Below are positions 33,901 to 45,404 of a DNA stretch of 64,000 bases, piece by piece (within the stretch, counting starts at the first letter, position 1; each line of letters begins with the position of its first letter). The translations under genes and the position numbers were made by a program. The DNA is from Limnephilus marmoratus (lineage: Eukaryota > Arthropoda > Insecta > Trichoptera > Limnephilidae). The stretch is from the NCBI GenBank assembly GCA_917880885.1, contig OU862927.1:20601450-20665449 (forward strand). The letters are read 5' to 3'. Below the pieces are notes generated by a model, which saw only the letters and a list, made by a program, of their open reading frames with translations, was not told where the DNA came from and did no database searches.

Positions 33901-36900
33901 TCGCCGATTTACCCGCTTTTAAACTTAGTAGATAGTAGCTTGTAAACTCGCTGTGTGTCATCGAGCCTTAAAACATTTAAATTACTTTCGATATCTTCAA
34001 AATTGACGAAGTCATGAGTTCCGAATTCAAATTTCCAATATGAATACGATTAAATAGTTGTAGAAGATGATCTCACTACGCAAGCACTGCAGTTTTTTAT
34101 AATAAAAACCGGCCTTAGTGAGTGATATATGGGTTCAGATATATAACAGATAATTATTTTTCATTGTTTTTCGCACAGTTTTTCGCTTCTGTAATCGCGT
34201 ACTAAATAAAAATTCTCACAAAACATTAAAAAAGTTCAGTGACAATTTTCCACATATTACAACCATATTTTTCTGAGAAAATTGGATCACGTTTCCTTTA
34301 AACATCAGCGATTTTCCTTTACCTACACAATGACAGGGTCGTTTTCTCGTGAAATTATATCCAAACTAGCTGATGCGGTAACGCTTTGCTGTGGCTAACG
34401 AAACGCAACGTCATCTACCTGTCGGTTTATAACCAACGCCATCTGTTAATTTGCATACAAATTAAATCTACACCGCCTGCTCGCAAGCTCGCTCTCTTTA
34501 TATGTTATATATTTTAACCAATTTACCCAAAATCTTTAAAAATTATATACATAAACCTTCCTTATGATTACTCTATCTATTGGTGAAAACCGCATTAAAA
34601 TCCGTTCATTAGTTTTTAAGTTTATCGCGAACAGACAGACGCGTCGGTGGACTTCATCATTACATAGTATAAAATGAAGTCGCTCAAAATGTTTGTGCGC
34701 ATTGATCTTTTAAATTACGCTACGGATTTTCATGCGGTTTTCACCAATAGATAGAGTTATTCAAGAGGAAGATTTATATGTATAATGCATGCTTATTATA
34801 GTAGAAAAAAGCCGAGAAATTCAAATAATCAATTCAGGCAGCGGGCAACGGGCAGCAGGCAAGCGGGTGGTGTCGATTTTATAAAGGTTGGATAATGGCG
34901 TTGTGTTTCGTTAGCAACAGCAACGTGTGGCCGGGTCTGCTAGTTAATTTATAATATGTAGAGATAATAGTCATCACGGGACGCCTTGCAGATGTGAAAC
35001 ATCGAAAGCGAAGAGAGGAGAGCGAACGAAACGTCGTTCCGGAACGCCATCGAGAATCGGCCTTTATCGCACATAAAGAGACGACCGACGAGTAACGAGG
35101 CTTGCCGAATTGAGCGTCGTTCCGTGCAAGTGCGTCGTCCCGCCTTGCCACTAGAGCTAGAGCCTATTTTAACCTCTAGGCGGGCCGAAAGATACCACAC
35201 ACACCAAAAACACGAAAAAATTATGTTAGTACTTTGGTGGTTCAGATAGGGGTCAATGTTGATGAGACCTGCTCAAGTTTCCAACGTCCCCGAGCGCCAT
35301 TGTTTCCAAGTAAACTTCCACTCCAACTCAAATAGTTCACTTAAGAAATTCAACTCCAAATGACCCTAATTGGGTTTTAAGTGGCGATCAAATAAAGTTT
35401 TACTTTTGATAGATAAATCGGCTGCCAAAGTTCGAAGAGCACTTCGCTCTAAATCAGGAATTCATCGAAAGTTTGATAAAATGGGATATGTATTTCTTTT
35501 TCACTAACTGTTAGAATAATCCAACTAGCTGTAAACCCGGCTTTATACGAAATATCAATTAATAAAAAAAAACAAATATTCGGTTCTTACATATGAAATT
35601 GGCGTTTTGTATGGGAGGAACATAAAGTCGATTTTTTTTTAAATATGATATATTTATTTAATCAAAGTATGTACCATTGCTATCTATGCACTTTTGCCAT
35701 CTCATAGGTAGTTCATCGATCCCTTTACTAAAAAAACCATTCGGACGGGAATCAATAAAATCTTTGAAGGCGGTTTGGACTGCCCCATCGGAGTTGAGTT
35801 TTTTCCCTTGCAAGAAGTTATCCAAATTTCGAAAAATAATCTGTTGGGGAAAGGTCCGGAGAGTACGATGGATGTCTTAGACATTCCAATTGAAGCTGCT
35901 CTAATTTGGTAGCCGTCTGTTGTGCAGTGTGTAGTCTAGCGTTCTAACGCGCGTTTGTTGATTTGCTTCACTCAATCGTGAGGTACCCACCTTTCAAGTT
36001 TTTTCACCTTCCCAATTTGCTTCAAGTGGATTAAAAGAGTTTTATCACTAACACCGCAGCCTGCAGCTAACTCGGACGTGGTTTGCGATGGATCCGCTTC
36101 CACAATAGCCTTCAATTCTTCATTATCAACTTTGGTCTCCGGCCGTCCACGGGGCTTGTTCTGCAGGTCGAAATTTCCAGAACGAAAACGTTGGAACCAA
36201 AAACGCACTGTGATTTCTTTTGCGGTACCGTCGCCATACACATCATTGATCCTTCGAGCCGTTTCTGCAGCACTGGTGCCACGGTGGAACTCGTACTCGT
36301 AAATAACGCGGTATTTCAAGTTTTCCATTTTGAAAACTAAGTGACGCAAAGAAAAAATACAATTGAGGAAAAAACAAATGAATTATAATTGTCGAAACAC
36401 AAATACACGAGTAAATAGCTGTATAAATTTGAGTTTGGAATGCCTAACCAAAGTGAAGATATTTGAGATTAAAGTTGCCAGTACAGCAAAACTCCAATTT
36501 CATATGTAAGGACCAAATATAATATGATATATACGAATGCATTTTAGAGTTATAAATAGGTCTCGAGCTTTAAAAAGTAGAGATGACCTAGACTAGACGG
36601 TAGACATTAAAGATAAAAACGGCTTTGTAATTTTCATGATTCCAGATCTCACCGTTCTAGTTTTTGCAATTACGTATTCATATAACTAAGATAAAAACAG
36701 CACAAAATTACGGCCGCTGTTCCCAATCCTACTAATCAACTTCTAAACCGAAGCTAAGGTTCAAGCCGGATGCGTGGATTAAGCTCGACTGAGCAAAGCA
36801 AAGTTATAAAAAGTGTCAACAGAGTGGCGGTAATGCCACGAGGTTTTATTAAATCAATCATTATAATATAACTACGAGGTTTTCCGCGTTAGCGCCACTC

Positions 36901-39900
36901 TGTTGATACTTTTATAACTATGTTTTGCTCAGTCGAGCTTAATCCACGCGTCCGGCTTCCTTAGATTAAGCAATGCTTGAGCAGTGTTGAGACTTAACGT
37001 CGTTGTTCCCAATCCTACTGATCAATTGTTGAGCCGAAGTTTTGGCTCATTACTCCTCAAATGCACAAATACGATCTTCCCAACGCAACTCTCCGACTAA
37101 CGGGCGAATCAAGGTTTACTAAACAAATCACTTAGCTGATCGGAAACTCAGATTGATCGATCGATAAGTTGGGCACAACGGCCATTAGTTTCGGATTAGC
37201 AGTTGATTAGTAGAATTGGGAACAGCGGCCGTTAGTAGTCTTGAAATATGGTACTAATGCATATACCGTAATGATTAATACACGTTTTCATGAGACAACT
37301 ATTAGTGGAAAAAAAAACAAGGGAAGGAGAGAGCAATATATAGTTTGCTAAAAGTCAGATTTGGAGGAAATACAATTTCAATTTTGGTCACCAAACATTG
37401 GTTTACATTTTACAAGCAACACTTTAATTCACTGTGGCTTTCCCTCGAAAGCATTTTTTGTGGTATTTATGTTAAAAATTATTGAAGGGTAAAAAATTGT
37501 TGGTATAAAGATTTATAATACCAATTTTGTTATTTATTTGATTGTTTTTCCCTCTCCAGATGAGGCAGTATTCGGCTGCAGCCTGAAGGATGTTTGCAAC
37601 AAGGACAATTCTTATGTCCCGGAGTTCGTCATGCACTGCATTCGGGTCATCGAGAGCAAGGAGGAACATATGAACACTGATGGACTGTATAGGGCCAGTG
37701 GAAATCTAAGCCAAGTGCAGAAGATCCGAATGGAGGTAGAGAATTTTATATCATACTTTTTATATTTTATATTATACTTTTCTGACCATAATAATTATTA
37801 GGTATTACTTAAGACAAATAAAAAAAATATATATTAAAATAAATACATTTTTACCGGTTTCCGGGGCAAAAGACAGGTCAGCCGAGCGATTTCAGATGTC
37901 AGATTTGTGTGATTTTTATGGCTGTTATTTGCTTTTTCTTTGCACAACGTACATTAAATGAATAAATAACCATGCATACTTGCAGGAATTCGTGTTTAAA
38001 ATAATCTAAACTAAAATATGTGACAGTAAATATGTAAAAATCACACAAATCTAATAACGACCCCACAAAATGACCTTCCACCTAGCACACAAATGACTTA
38101 TGCAACAGAGCATACAAACTGCTGGGCTTTGTCATTCGCAATTCATGCTCATTTCAAAACCCACTAACAATTAGGCTACTTTACAACTCACTGGTGCTAA
38201 GTGTACTGGAGTCGAATTGTAATATCTGGGCCCCATTTGAAGCATCTATATTTTGAACATTGAAAGAGTTCATAAAAAATTCCTACGTTTTTTATTTTTA
38301 CGCCTCTATGGAACATATCCATATTTGTATCCATCGAGATTTATTCTAGGTATGACTAACTACCATTCTCTAGAAACTCGTAGATGTTTTGCGTTGCTAA
38401 AATATTTCTTTCAATTAATCAATGGCCTCGTCTCTAACGGTGAGATTCTGGCGCAAATCAATTTATTTGTACCAGAGTCTCACTCTCGGGCACGTCGCCA
38501 TAACATATTATATTGCCGATCGAGTCGTACAAATCTGTACCCGAATTCGCCCGTGGGAAGAGCGATACGATATTTAAATATATTAGATAAAAATTTCGAC
38601 ATATTCTTCAAAAGATTCAATGAGTTTGAACGGTTTTTGGCGCCACATACTCACTGTGAAAATGGCACTTTTACAATTAATTAGATTAAATATCTGTAAT
38701 GTTGTAAACTTTTTGTACACAAATAAAATAAAAGATATAGAATCGCTCGACAGAAACGAATTGTCGAACCGGGCTGAGATCTCCTTTGCGTCAGGATGTA
38801 TTTTTTGTGTGACTTTTAGAGATGTTCCCTAGTCCGTATTTGGAGATTTAACGTTTTTACAATATTTTTGTTGGTACGATAATTTGAAAACAACGAACAG
38901 AACTCAGGAGTTGAAGAAGAGTTTAATTACATTTTATTGTGTTGCCGAGGCAAAAGACAGGCCGAGCATGGAGTTTTAAAGCTAGGCAGCAATATCCTTC
39001 TGCAACGTAATATAATATTTTGTCGAAGGCTAGTAATATACCACAGGAACATAATCTCGAATCCCATCCTAATTTATGTCAAATAACATCAGTTTTTTTT
39101 TATTGTGATACTATCAATTTAATGTTTTCGAAAAAAATACGAATAAAATTTTGTAAAGAAAGTCCACTTTCTCATAATAACCCATCGGCTTAAAAAGATC
39201 TCTTTATAAATTTATTATAAAAACCTTTGTTTCACAGGTGAATAAAAACAATTTAAAGATTTTGGACAAGCCTGACACAGATGTGCACGTATTGGCTGGA
39301 GCCTTGAAACTGTTCTTCCGGGAGCTCAAGGAACCTGTCATCCCCACCGACCTCTTTCAGAAAACCTTGGATGCCACTTGTAAGTATCTCAAATATGCTT
39401 AATACTTCGAACATTTGCTATCAATTTCTCAATCTTTCTCAAACTAAATTATATTATTGTCCTTTGTTTTGCTCCCAATCCATCAGTGCTTTTATCTCGC
39501 ACGAAACTATGACAATCATGTCTCTTTCTATGGCTTTTTTATCATCCACTGGTTGCAGTCCCTCACCATCCGTCTCCACACCTCAAAACTTCAAGTTCTA
39601 CTTCAATCATCTTCAACGCAGTTTATCCATCTCTTCATCGGTCTCCCCAATGTTTAGGTGGATAGACCAAGCCCCAATCTATCAGTATTTATATATCACA
39701 AAGAAATATAGTTATAGTTAGCTTGTCTCTTTCTAGGACTTTCGTTTACTGACTCTCATTTACTGACTTGCAGTACTTGACAGCGAAGTCAATCCACCTC
39801 TTCCTCTATCTTTGTCCGAGTCGCTTCCACTGGGACACCAACTTATTCATTGATTGGTGTTTTGTCATCATTCTAGAGGTATTCTCAACTTGTCCAGTTC

Positions 39901-42900
39901 ATCGCAGTCTATATGGCCGAAAGGCTATTACTATGATTGAATTCACGATTAGATTTTCAAGTTCATCGTCTATTTTCCGTGATTTTTCACGATTTATTTC
40001 AAGACTAATCTGTAGGTATAAATAAATTTTGACAAATTAAAAATTTTGACAAAATTATGAAAACATAATACAAAAATGCTCGGTAGCTTGACAAGTAAAA
40101 GTACTCATTGTATTAGACAAAACATAATTAAAGTTTTGTCAGCACAAGTTTTTGTCACTTTGCTTACCCAAACTTCCAAACTCAATTCCAGGCAGCTGTC
40201 AAGTCAGCATCTTTGAAATTAATAGTATTTTTTGCTCAGATAACACCAACTTTACGAACTAATTTCTGTGAGATTAATGTTTAAAACAATTATTTCTCAC
40301 TACTTAGGATATTGTCAACTCTTGAATGAACCACTTACAAAGTTTTTAATTAGATAGATCTTAACTATAAAGCAGATCGTCTGTTTTGATTATGTATTCT
40401 ACAAAAAAAACTCCAGAATGATGAGCTCTGGCTTCATGATATTTATACAGTTTTTCTGTCTCAATTGCTAGGTCAACCTAACTATCTGTCAACTATTATA
40501 ATTCGCCGGAATAAGCTACATTTTTTGATACTTCTGTTTAATACTAAGGGGTCGAAAGGTTTAAATTTGCGTCAGCTGTTTTCTTTCAAACTGTTACAGA
40601 TCATTAGGGACCATCTTTTCATTGATTTGTGTTTGGGGACTAGATCTGAATAGTCAGTTACTTCTCCGCCTTCTTCTTCCCCACCTTCGTCTTCCCCCTC
40701 CTTCTACTTCCCACTACCTTCAGCCTGACGGCCGGCGTAGTTCAGAGTTAAGGCTCTTGACTACCATTCCGAAGGTCGCGGGATCGAATTCCGGCGTGTC
40801 AAATAAATTTTATTTGATTAAGTTTTGTTATTTCACAATTTATTCATTTAAAATAATATATAATATATTTGCGGCACGTTTCAGGGTGGAAGATACTCTC
40901 AATATCGCCCTGGTGTAAGACCACCATTCAGAATAGAAACGTTGCTTGAAATGGCTTTAGCCGTGTTTAGTGACCAGATCTGAATAGCCAGGTACTTCCC
41001 ACCTTCCTCTTTCCCATCTCCTTTCCCTCCTCACTACCTTCAGCCTCACAACATACGCCAATTGGGGATGTAGTGTCATAGTGTCACTGGCTCCAGACGG
41101 GAGCAGTTGGGACTCTCGTGCGGTATTCGTGTAAAAAAAGCCTTAAAACATACATTGGGGATGTCACAGTCTCACTGGCTCCAAGCGCTCGTGAGTAGTT
41201 GCGACTCTTATGACTCTTGAGATAACGGGATTTTTTATAAACATTTACCTACTATGTATTTTCCACCATCCAAATATCATAGCAAACTTTTAAATTAATA
41301 TAAAAGATACGAAGGAGAAAAGAAAATACAACGAATAAACCTTTTTTTTTCATTTTACAGCTATCCAGGATCAGGAAAGGAGAGCTCTGGCACTGAAGGA
41401 GGTAGTTGATAGTCTTCCAAAGTGTAACAGGATTACACTGGAATTTCTGCTAAGCCACTTGTTGAGGTAATTCAAATTATTTTTATCTGTACCAAATTTT
41501 CATGATATTATTCCTATAATTTATTAATAACTAGCTGACCCGACGAACTTCGTTCCGCCTCAGAATCAATATGCGTTGAATTAAATTCAGTTTTTTTATT
41601 AAGTTAAAAATTACACAATGAAGCAATTATCGATGCGCAACTGTCCGTGTTTGTTTTTGTCAGTATCAGAGATGGCGTTGTGTACGGATTTATATTTTGT
41701 GTGATTTTATGACTTTTCCGCTTACTTACGGGAATTTTGGAGGCGGGAATGGGTGCCGCCGCCCCGGGAACCTTTTATTGGATAACCAATACCTCTGCCA
41801 TAGGTCAGCCCAAGTGGTTCGCTACGTTTGGTGATTTAGTAGGGGTGCCCGGGTTTATGGGGTGACGTTTGTCCGGGTCTTGGATGCGGATGCGTCTGCC
41901 CACCTGCTGCGTGGCGGGCCGGATCCAGAGAGAATGGTTGAGGGAAGCCTTTTGACCTTTCCAGCCGGACTCTCTTGACCCATTGCCTTGCAGTTGGAGG
42001 GATGGATTGATACGTCCGTCACTCCCGGACGCACTGATCCCCAGATCCCTTCCACCCCTCATACCTTTTTCCTTCCCAGAACTTCCTCTCTTCCCCTTCC
42101 TTAAAAAGACCTTCCACTAAGATGGCATAGGCCCTGAGGGATAACCACTTTTTTTTCGTGAATATTTACGATGTTTAATAGTTATTTTGCTTTCGGGGTG
42201 GAGACAAATCCAACAAACCAAAGATCATAAAAGTCGGCCCAGCCGTTCTTGAGTTATAAATGGAGTAACTAACCCGACTTTGTTTTATATATTAAAGATA
42301 AAAATATATTATTGGCATATTCAATTGGGTTTTAAATTTGTATATTACATTTGATTAATCAAATTCTGTGAAAGTCTCTTTCAAGTTAAGTTATTATCCA
42401 AATACTGTGAAACAACTGACCCGTGATGAAACAATTACAAAATTAAATAGAACTTTATGTAGAAATTTTAGGGAATTTGCAAATTCCGTCCTTGGGGAGT
42501 CCTTGGAGACTATGGCCAATAAACTCTGGACAGTTGGGATTCTTTGCGGTATTAAAATATAAAAGATTATCACTATGCCCCTGTCTGAACACACTTTCAT
42601 TATCTACTGTTAAAAGGAAATCTGTAATATTGTGCTTTTTTCAATAATCGTACCTATACTTTACATGTAATATAAAGAAAAGCTGTTGATATTTAGAAAT
42701 CTCATGCGATTGCTTTATAACAATTATGAAATAATAAAAATATTAAATGATGGTAAAATAAAAATAATGTAATCTTTGAACGTTCAGAAAAGAGTATAGC
42801 ATAATATAAGATAATCAGTCAATTTGTAACATGCATTCCTTGCTTTTTTATTGGAAACTAAGCAAATTGTGTTAATAAAAATGATTTATTAATGCCTTTA

Positions 42901-43327
42901 CATTAAAAAAATCATAAATACGATGCATCATGTGACATAATTGATATCTGAACTGATTAAAACTCATCGATAAGATTCATAAATCATATCAGAAAATCAA
43001 GCCCTGGCTCATACAAACCTTGCGTGTAATTTGCCCAGTCACATAAGCAAATAGTTTTTGATTACCTACTGATTCGATGTTTTCTATCTCAACAGATGTC
43101 GCTAATGTTGTTTGTCTTTTCACAGGGTGACAGAAAAAGAAGATAAAAACAGGATGCACATTGCTAATCTGTCAATTGTGCTGGGACCAACTCTGTTATG
43201 GCCTCCTGCGGAAGAGGTCAACATGCTCTCCATGGGCTGTCTCCAACAGAATCTGGCTATTGAGATCATGCTGACAGAGTTCAAGACGATATTCAGCGAT
43301 AGAGGCGACTATCAAACACCGCTTTAA
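30704..43327 (+). CDS. RhoGAP protein, ARHGAP12/15/27-like, C-terminal half (five exons)
   Basis: The exons are 30704-30904, 37560-37735, 39238-39379, 41361-41466 and 43126-43327. All have AG acceptors and GT donors and agree in phase, giving about 274 residues to a TAA. The product should speed GTP hydrolysis by Rho, Rac or Cdc42 GTPases. The GAP domain has the arginine finger (GLYRASG), then GALKLFFRELKEPVIP and the Asn-containing NLSIVLGPTLLWP. The linker KRKTKEEITKRGIY just before EAVFGCSL, and an end right after the domain, match the layout of ARHGAP12, 15 and 27 and not most other RhoGAP classes. The first visible exon begins inside a codon, so further 5' exons must exist; they were not found. 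Introns are 6.7, 1.5, 2.0 and 1.7 kb and full of transposons. The family call is from motif memory, and the exact paralogue is open. Confidence 0.9.
32189..32275. mobile_element. hAT-like terminal fragment
   Basis: TAGAGATGCCACGAATATTC followed by repeats of TATTCGGCC and CTATTCGATATTCGG is a typical hAT end with subterminal repeats. No partner end was found nearby. Confidence 0.45.
32565..32790 (+). pseudogene. Decayed LINE (RTE-like) C-terminal fragment
   Basis: Matches 27136-27390 in order: GGGGAATATATGACAAAAAT, AGTGAATCAGATACTTGA, GTCAGAACAATAGAAGAGC, ACGAGACGATGTATGAATG and GGCATGATGGTTA. It is broken by stops and shifts. It lies in the first RhoGAP intron. Confidence 0.65.
33161..33966. 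mobile_element. MITE interrupted by a LINE 3' end
   Basis: The arms at 33161-33198 (TCGATGACACAGAGCGAG, TTTACAAGCTACTATCT) and 33930-33966 are reverse complements. Between them sit a LINE tail at 33205-33612 and a 300-bp remainder that repeats CTCGCTCAGTGTCATCG at its left edge. Confidence 0.65.
33205..33612 (+). pseudogene. LINE 3' end: last codons and tail
   Basis: The frame reads HYLLATKLFNSLPPEIRNTQ, then KSTFKSKIIDYLK and a stop, the usual end of Jockey/CR1-type reverse transcriptases. A 300-bp trailer ends in ATAATTAAATAAATAAAATAAA. It is 5' truncated and lies in the first RhoGAP intron. Confidence 0.7.
34360..34965. repeat. Inverted pair of interspersed repeat E
   Basis: The plus-strand copy at about 34360-34665 runs from AACTAGCTGATGCGGTAACG through TCTATTGGTGAAAACCGCA to ATTACATAGTATAAAATGA. 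A minus-strand copy follows at 34675-34965, with CATGCGGTTTTCACCAATAG and GTGGCCGGGTCTGCTAGTTA. A similar inverted pair lies at 57405-57865. Confidence 0.65.
35579..36517. mobile_element. Internally deleted mariner element
   Basis: The inverted ends TTCGGTTCTTACATATG and TTTGGTCCTTACATATG continue with AAATTGG and GTTTTG, and TA dinucleotides flank both sides (35577-35578 and 36518-36519). The length is 939 bp against about 1.3 kb for intact family members. It lies in the first RhoGAP intron, and its transposase reads opposite to that gene. Confidence 0.88.
35659..36349 (-). pseudogene. Mariner transposase, N- and C-terminal parts only
   Basis: The N-terminal frame (35972-36349) starts best at MENLKYRVIYEYEFHRGTSA and carries the paired helix-turn-helix DNA-binding region, with ARRINDVYG, VRFWFQRFRSGNFDL and RGRPETKVD. 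A stop follows WVPHD. After a shift, the C-terminal part (to 35659) reads HPSYSPDLSPTDYFFRNL and RWQKCIDSNGTYFD, including the last catalytic Asp region. Most of the DDE core between them is deleted, so it cannot be active. Confidence 0.85.
36710..37231. mobile_element. Nested MITE cluster in a RhoGAP intron
   Basis: Outer ends ACGGCCGCTGTTCCCAAT (36710) and their reverse complement (ending 37231) belong to family F, also seen at 51403-51592. Within this, 36754-36965 is a second foldback element whose arms carry AAGCCGGATGCGTGGATTAA and GCTCGACTGAGCAAA and their inverse. A further family F-like stretch fills 36999-37195, so at least three insertion events are stacked. Confidence 0.75.
37560..37735 (+). 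CDS. RhoGAP exon b: arginine finger
   Basis: The acceptor is TTTTTCCCTCTCCAG; the donor is GAG followed by GTAGAG. It encodes EAVFGCSLKDVCNKDNSYVP, then EFVMHCIRVIE and MNTDGLYRASGNLSQVQKIR. The Arg of GLYRASG is the catalytic finger of the family. Confidence 0.92.
38100..38684 (+). pseudogene. LINE reverse transcriptase C-terminal fragment in a RhoGAP intron
   Basis: An upstream frame gives NRAYKLLGFVIRNSC, LYNSLVLSVLESN and WAPFEASI. After a stop and shift, the 143-codon frame reads MNIERVHKKFLRFLFLRLYG, YHSLETRRCFALLKYFFQL and NLYPNSPVGRAIRYLN. This is the thumb and C-terminal region of a Jockey/CR1-type element, in the same orientation as the host gene. Confidence 0.75.
39238..39379 (+). 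CDS. RhoGAP exon c
   Basis: The acceptor is TTTGTTTCACAG and the donor is CACTT followed by GTAAGTATC. It encodes VNKNNLKILDKPDTDVHVLA, then GALKLFFRELKEPVIPTDLF, the conserved second helix block of the domain. It ends after one base of a Ser codon. Confidence 0.93.
40600..40724 (+). repeat. SINE family A, truncated copy
   Basis: Carries GACTAGATCTGAATAGTCAG, a CTTCCCC-rich stretch and CACTACCTTCAGCC. It is interrupted at 40725 by a full SINE-A copy in the same orientation, which would make this a SINE inserted into a SINE. Confidence 0.6.
40725..41140 (+). repeat. tRNA-derived SINE, family A, full-length copy
   Basis: The head TGACGGCCGGCGTAGTTC and GGGATCGAATTCCGGCGTG is tRNA-like with a damaged box B. 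The body follows through ATCGCCCTGGTGTAAGACC and GACCAGATCTGAATAGCC to GTGCGGTATTCGTG and a run of A. It lies in the third visible RhoGAP intron. Confidence 0.75.
41361..41466 (+). CDS. RhoGAP exon d
   Basis: The acceptor is TTTTTTTTTCATTTTACAG and the donor is TTGAG followed by GTAATT. It encodes SIQDQERRALALKEVVDSLP and KCNRITLEFLLSHLLR, corresponding to the helix pair between the RELKEP and LGPTLL blocks. Confidence 0.92.
41532..42305 (+). repeat. Interspersed repeat G with an R1 retroposon inside
   Basis: Starts AACTAGCTGACCCGACGAAC and TTCGTTCCGCCTCAGAA, and ends near 42305 with GTCGGCCCAGCCGTTCTTGA and GACTTTGTTTTATATATTAA. The middle (about 41755-42165) matches family R1. It lies in the last RhoGAP intron. 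Confidence 0.6.
43126..43327 (+). CDS. RhoGAP exon e: C-terminus
   Basis: The acceptor is TTTGTCTTTTCACAG. It encodes VTEKEDKNRMHIANLSIVLG, PTLLWPPAEEVNMLSM and QQNLAIEIMLTEFKTIF, then SDRGDYQTPL and TAA. Ending a few residues after the TEFKTIF helix fits the ARHGAP12/15/27 group. No strong AATAAA lies close downstream before the mariner at 43655. Confidence 0.92.
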
Positions 43328-43654
43328 TCTAGAATACTTCAAGGAAATGCTAGTTAAACGGCACAAGGCAATGAATATCCAACCACGTTTATTATTGTAA
43401 TTTAGATTGGGTTTTGTTGTGAAGGACAACAAATGGATACTTTGCGCCAAATAATACATAACTTTTCACTCATTTTTGGCTGTACAATACAACAATCGCT
43501 TTTAAAAACTGATAAAAGTTTAAAATGTCATTTCAATACGATAAAAACATGACCACATAATATAAACACAAACCACTTTATATGTTTGTGAAAATGCAAT
43601 TATTGAAAGAACATATTATTATGATTATTATTTCAAATAGGAATTATTAAAATA

Positions 43655-44592
43655 CTATGGTACGCTGAAAAGTAACGCACACATGCTTGCAAAACACGAA
43701 CCAAAATAAATAGCAAGAAGCAAAAAGTACATTCAAGTACAATTCTTAAGTTTCAAAATCATATATTTATTTTTCAACAGTGTCACCGTTAAGACTAACG
43801 CGTTTCTCCCAACGTGCTACAAAGTTTTTTCATTATGTAACTGAAAATTTCTTCCGACATTTCTCGAATCTAGGACTTGACAGCTGGCTTCATCTCATCG
43901 TTAGAGGTGTAACGATTAGACATGAGGTGTTTCTTGTCTTGAGTAAAGGAAAACATAAAAATTGCAAGGCGAAAGATCGGGGGAGTGAGAAGGGTGTGGA
44001 ATAGGTTTAAAACTTCAGGTCTTGCGGAGACTAATCGACTCTGTTTGTTTTCGTCTGTGAAACAGCGTGGTGCCCATCGTCCACAGATTTTACGGTTGAT
44101 ACGTTAATAGCCGATACGTTCCTTGGATATTACAAAATGGTCTGTGGTACGCTTTTGAGTGATTTGCCGGTCATTTTGAATCAAATCGTGGACGAGTTAG
44201 GATTTTTTTATCATTTGTATTAATGATCGGACGTCCGTTGCATGTTGCATCAATAATTATCGCTTTTCCAGACTCAATCATGAAATTTTATTACCCATCG
44301 ATTTACAGTAGACCTATCAACAGCATAGTCACCATAAGATGAATCTCAGAAGGAGACACTTTTTCAGCAGTTAAAAATTCGATAACAGCACGTTGTTTAT
44401 CTTGCGTTGACATAACACTAAAACACGTCTCCATACTTCCGCTTTTCAAAATACACAGGTGAATTCAACGACCTAAATCTTGCGTGTATATAAGGGGAAT
44501 GTCACTTTCATATTCCACCTCCGCTTCTAAAGGTCATTTTGTTCGCCCTGTACAAGCATATATTATGTGCATTACTTTTCAGCCTACCCTCG
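43655..44592. mobile_element. Second mariner-like element with decayed transposase
   Basis: The inverted ends share GCTGAAAAGTAA and GCAC (43655 onwards and to 44592), with TA on both sides. On the minus strand the transposase start MSTQDKQRAVIEFLTAEKVS lies at 44413, breaks within 40 codons, and a C-terminal trace (MSEEIFSYIMKKLC) lies near 43840. At 938 bp it is about the same size as the deleted mariner at 35579, but its ends differ. Confidence 0.75.
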
Positions 44593-44599
44593 TATATTA

Positions 44600-45400
44600 C
44601 CATTATAACAGTATGGCCCTTGTGTAGTACATATTATTTAAGTTTTTAAATGCTTGCAACCTGTGTTTAGATTCAACGATCAGTTTGTTATCAGAGTGGT
44701 TGAAAATAAGCTTTCTGTCTTATTTTTGTATTATTTCTTAGTTTTACTGTTTCGTATCTCGTAACACAGGTGTGATCGTCGAAAATGATGTGAAATGTAA
44801 TGACTGAAATCATATATCACCAAATCAACCCTTAACTTAAGAATAGAATAAAAATTAAACGTAATATGTTAAACACGTTTAGTCAATTTTTCTTAGTTAC
44901 CAACACATAGATACACTAGATAAGAAATTAATATATTCCTGATTTGTAATTATTTTAGTGGTAGATTTATAATATTGCAAATAAATTATAAAATAATAAC
45001 TAATACTCCACAGTATTTGTACATACTGTGCCTATGTTGTTTGTCGTTGTATTCCATGACAAAACAGCTCATATACCTTTAATATATTATGGTTACATGC
45101 TGTAAATTTTCTAAAGTAATAATTTTAATTGGTACCTAAAGTGCGTTCTTTAAATCGCTACTGCTTTGGTGAAAGAGAATTTTTTGCAGTGCGTAATAAA
45201 ATAACCTTTACCACAACTGGAAATGTTCGCCATAAATAGTCAAATGGTCGGATTATAAACCAAATACATTATAATATCTCCACTTTTTGGTGAAAATGAG
45301 TTATGAACTCAATTTTCTGATTTACACCATATTCATTATTTTTTTTATTCCAGAAAACATAAAATTACAATTTCAATTATTTAACTTGAATGTTAACCCA
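44600..45400. other. AT-rich intergenic stretch
   Basis: No gene or paired ends were seen. It may hold the 3' untranslated region of the RhoGAP gene; AATAAA occurs near 44846. Confidence 0.3.
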
Positions 45401-45404
45401 AATT

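Noticed and set aside
39371..39721. 116-codon frame in a RhoGAP intron
   Set aside because: It starts inside the coding exon in another frame and is rich in Ser, Thr and Phe from a CT-rich intron. No splice signal supports it.
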